From Cocleimonas sp. (GTDB lineage: Bacteria > Pseudomonadota > Gammaproteobacteria > Thiotrichales > Thiotrichaceae), in assembly GCA_023145485.1 (NCBI GenBank), contig JAGLDT010000237.1:1-7248 (forward strand): a DNA stretch of 7,248 bases, given 5' to 3'. The translations under genes were made by a program, and so were the position numbers. Below are positions 6,492 to 7,248 of the stretch, one piece after another. Within the stretch, counting starts at the first letter, position 1; each line of letters begins with the position of its first letter. The notes below the pieces were generated by a model, which was not told the DNA's origin, searched no databases, and saw only the letters and a list, made by a program, of their open reading frames with translations.

Positions 6492-6588
6492 AGATGATTA
6501 TCCTTTGGCATAGTTCCTATATTTTCACAATCTCTTGGGCATAAGAACGAAATTTCCCTATTTCCTGAACATATCAAATAAAGCTAAC
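6492..6588. promoter_or_regulatory. Divergent intergenic region between esterase gene and prmC
   Basis: These 97 bp separate two gene starts pointing in opposite directions, so promoters for both units should lie here or run into the flanking genes. The only clear element is the ribosome site CCAAAGGA for the - strand gene (6501-6508). I looked for -35/-10 pairs on both strands. The best matches agree at only two or three bases per hexamer, so no individual promoter is called. The prmC start has no obvious Shine-Dalgarno; the preceding bases are AATAAAGCTAAC. Confidence 0.5.
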
Positions 6589-7248
6589 ATGTCAACCATT
6601 CAAACTCTACTTAAACAAACCAGTCAACAACTTAGCAACGTATCGGATAGCCCGCAGCTTGATGCGGAGCTATTGCTATGCCATTGCTTAAATAAGGAGC
6701 GTAGCCATCTTTATGCATGGGGTGAAAAGCAGGTGGATAACATAACTCAACAGGCATTTGAGCAACTTATCGAAAAACGTTTAACGGATTACCCTGTTGC
6801 TTATTTGCTTGGGTATAAAGAATTTTGGTCATTAGATTTGATTGTTATGGAGGGTGTGTTAATCCCTCGACCTGAAACGGAGTTACTGGTTGAAATAGCT
6901 TTAGAAAAAATCGAGACAATTAAAGCGCCGAAAATATTGGATTTAGGCACGGGGTCAGGGGCGATTGCATTAGCGATTGCAACCGAAAGAGGGGATGCAA
7001 GCATTGTGGCCAGTGATTATTCCAAGCAAGCTTTGGCTATTGCAGAAAGAAATGCACAGCAAAATAACCTTCATAATGTAAGCTTCATACGCTCTGATTG
7101 GTTTAAACAAATAGTCAATCAACGCTTTGATCTTATCGTTTCTAATCCGCCTTATATTCAAGCTCATGATCCACATTTAAAACAAAGTATACGTCATGAG
7201 CCGTTACAGGCATTGGTATCGGGTGAAACAGGTTTGGATGCTATTAAA
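6589..7248 (+). CDS. prmC: Release factor glutamine methyltransferase, 5' part
   Basis: PrmC (HemK) transfers a methyl group from S-adenosylmethionine to the GGQ glutamine of release factors, which improves termination. The frame is open from ATG 6589 to the window edge without a stop, giving 220 residues of about 280. The N-terminal helical domain (about 1-75) is followed by AYLLGYKEFW (71-80), then LIPRPETELL (91-100). The SAM-binding motif is ILDLGTGSGAIALAIA (116-131), with GTGSG at 120-124. The catalytic NPPY is at 186-189, followed by IRHEP and ALVSGETGLDAI. All key motifs are present, so the gene looks functional. Its substrate, RF1, is encoded 1.6 kb upstream, but an oppositely oriented gene pair lies between them, so prmC must have its own promoter, probably just upstream. 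The right-hand 60 or so residues are outside the window. Confidence 0.96.
   Translation, partial: MSTIQTLLKQTSQQLSNVSDSPQLDAELLLCHCLNKERSHLYAWGEKQVDNITQQAFEQLIEKRLTDYPVAYLLGYKEFWSLDLIVMEGVLIPRPETELLVEIALEKIETIKAPKILDLGTGSGAIALAIATERGDASIVASDYSKQALAIAERNAQQNNLHNVSFIRSDWFKQIVNQRFDLIVSNPPYIQAHDPHLKQSIRHEPLQALVSGETGLDAIK

Noticed and set aside
6507..6543. Direct repeat of GGCATA (6507-6512 and 6538-6543), 31 bp apart, in the divergent region, as a possible operator pair.
   Set aside because: Six-base repeats are expected by chance in about 100 bp of AT-rich sequence, and the left copy overlaps the esterase ribosome site. Nothing else supports regulation.

Overview
The window carries eight protein-coding genes, two of them cut by its ends. 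They look like chromosomal core genes of a moderately AT-rich gammaproteobacterium. The IlvH, IlvC, HemA, PrfA and PrmC products all have gammaproteobacterial-type sequences, and PrfA closely resembles the E. coli protein. A sulfur-oxidiser or Thiotrichales-like lineage would fit the gene order and the AT-rich coding style, but I cannot prove it from this window.

Region 1 (1-2374, + strand) is a branched-chain amino acid operon. It holds the 3' part of the acetolactate synthase large subunit (ilvI), the complete ACT-domain regulatory subunit (ilvH, 10 bp downstream), and complete ketol-acid reductoisomerase (ilvC, 49 bp further on). Together these catalyse the first two steps of the valine/isoleucine pathway. 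A strong intrinsic terminator at 2401-2432 closes the unit.

Region 2 (2433-5029, + strand) holds hemA (glutamyl-tRNA reductase, first committed step of C5 tetrapyrrole synthesis) and prfA (peptide chain release factor 1). The 137-bp gap between them contains an imperfect palindrome that looks like a REP-type intergenic repeat. prfA starts at a GTG that overlaps an upstream ATG-TGA start-stop pair.

Region 3 (5058-6491, - strand) is a two-gene unit facing the other way. It encodes a secreted SGNH/SASA-type esterase, followed 30 bp later by a small orphan protein with a PD-(D/E)XK-nuclease-like core. This is the only accessory-looking part of the window. It sits between prfA and prmC, which are neighbours in many gammaproteobacteria.

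Region 4 (6589-7248, + strand) is the 5' part of prmC, whose product methylates the GGQ glutamine of the release factor encoded about 1.6 kb upstream. It runs off the window with its reading frame intact.

No RNA gene, CRISPR array, insertion sequence or transposase is visible. No gene-free stretch exceeds 300 bases; the longest is the 181-bp ilvC-hemA gap. I see no convincing wholly new system. The best leads are the inserted esterase/nuclease-like pair, the REP-like element and the unusual prfA start.
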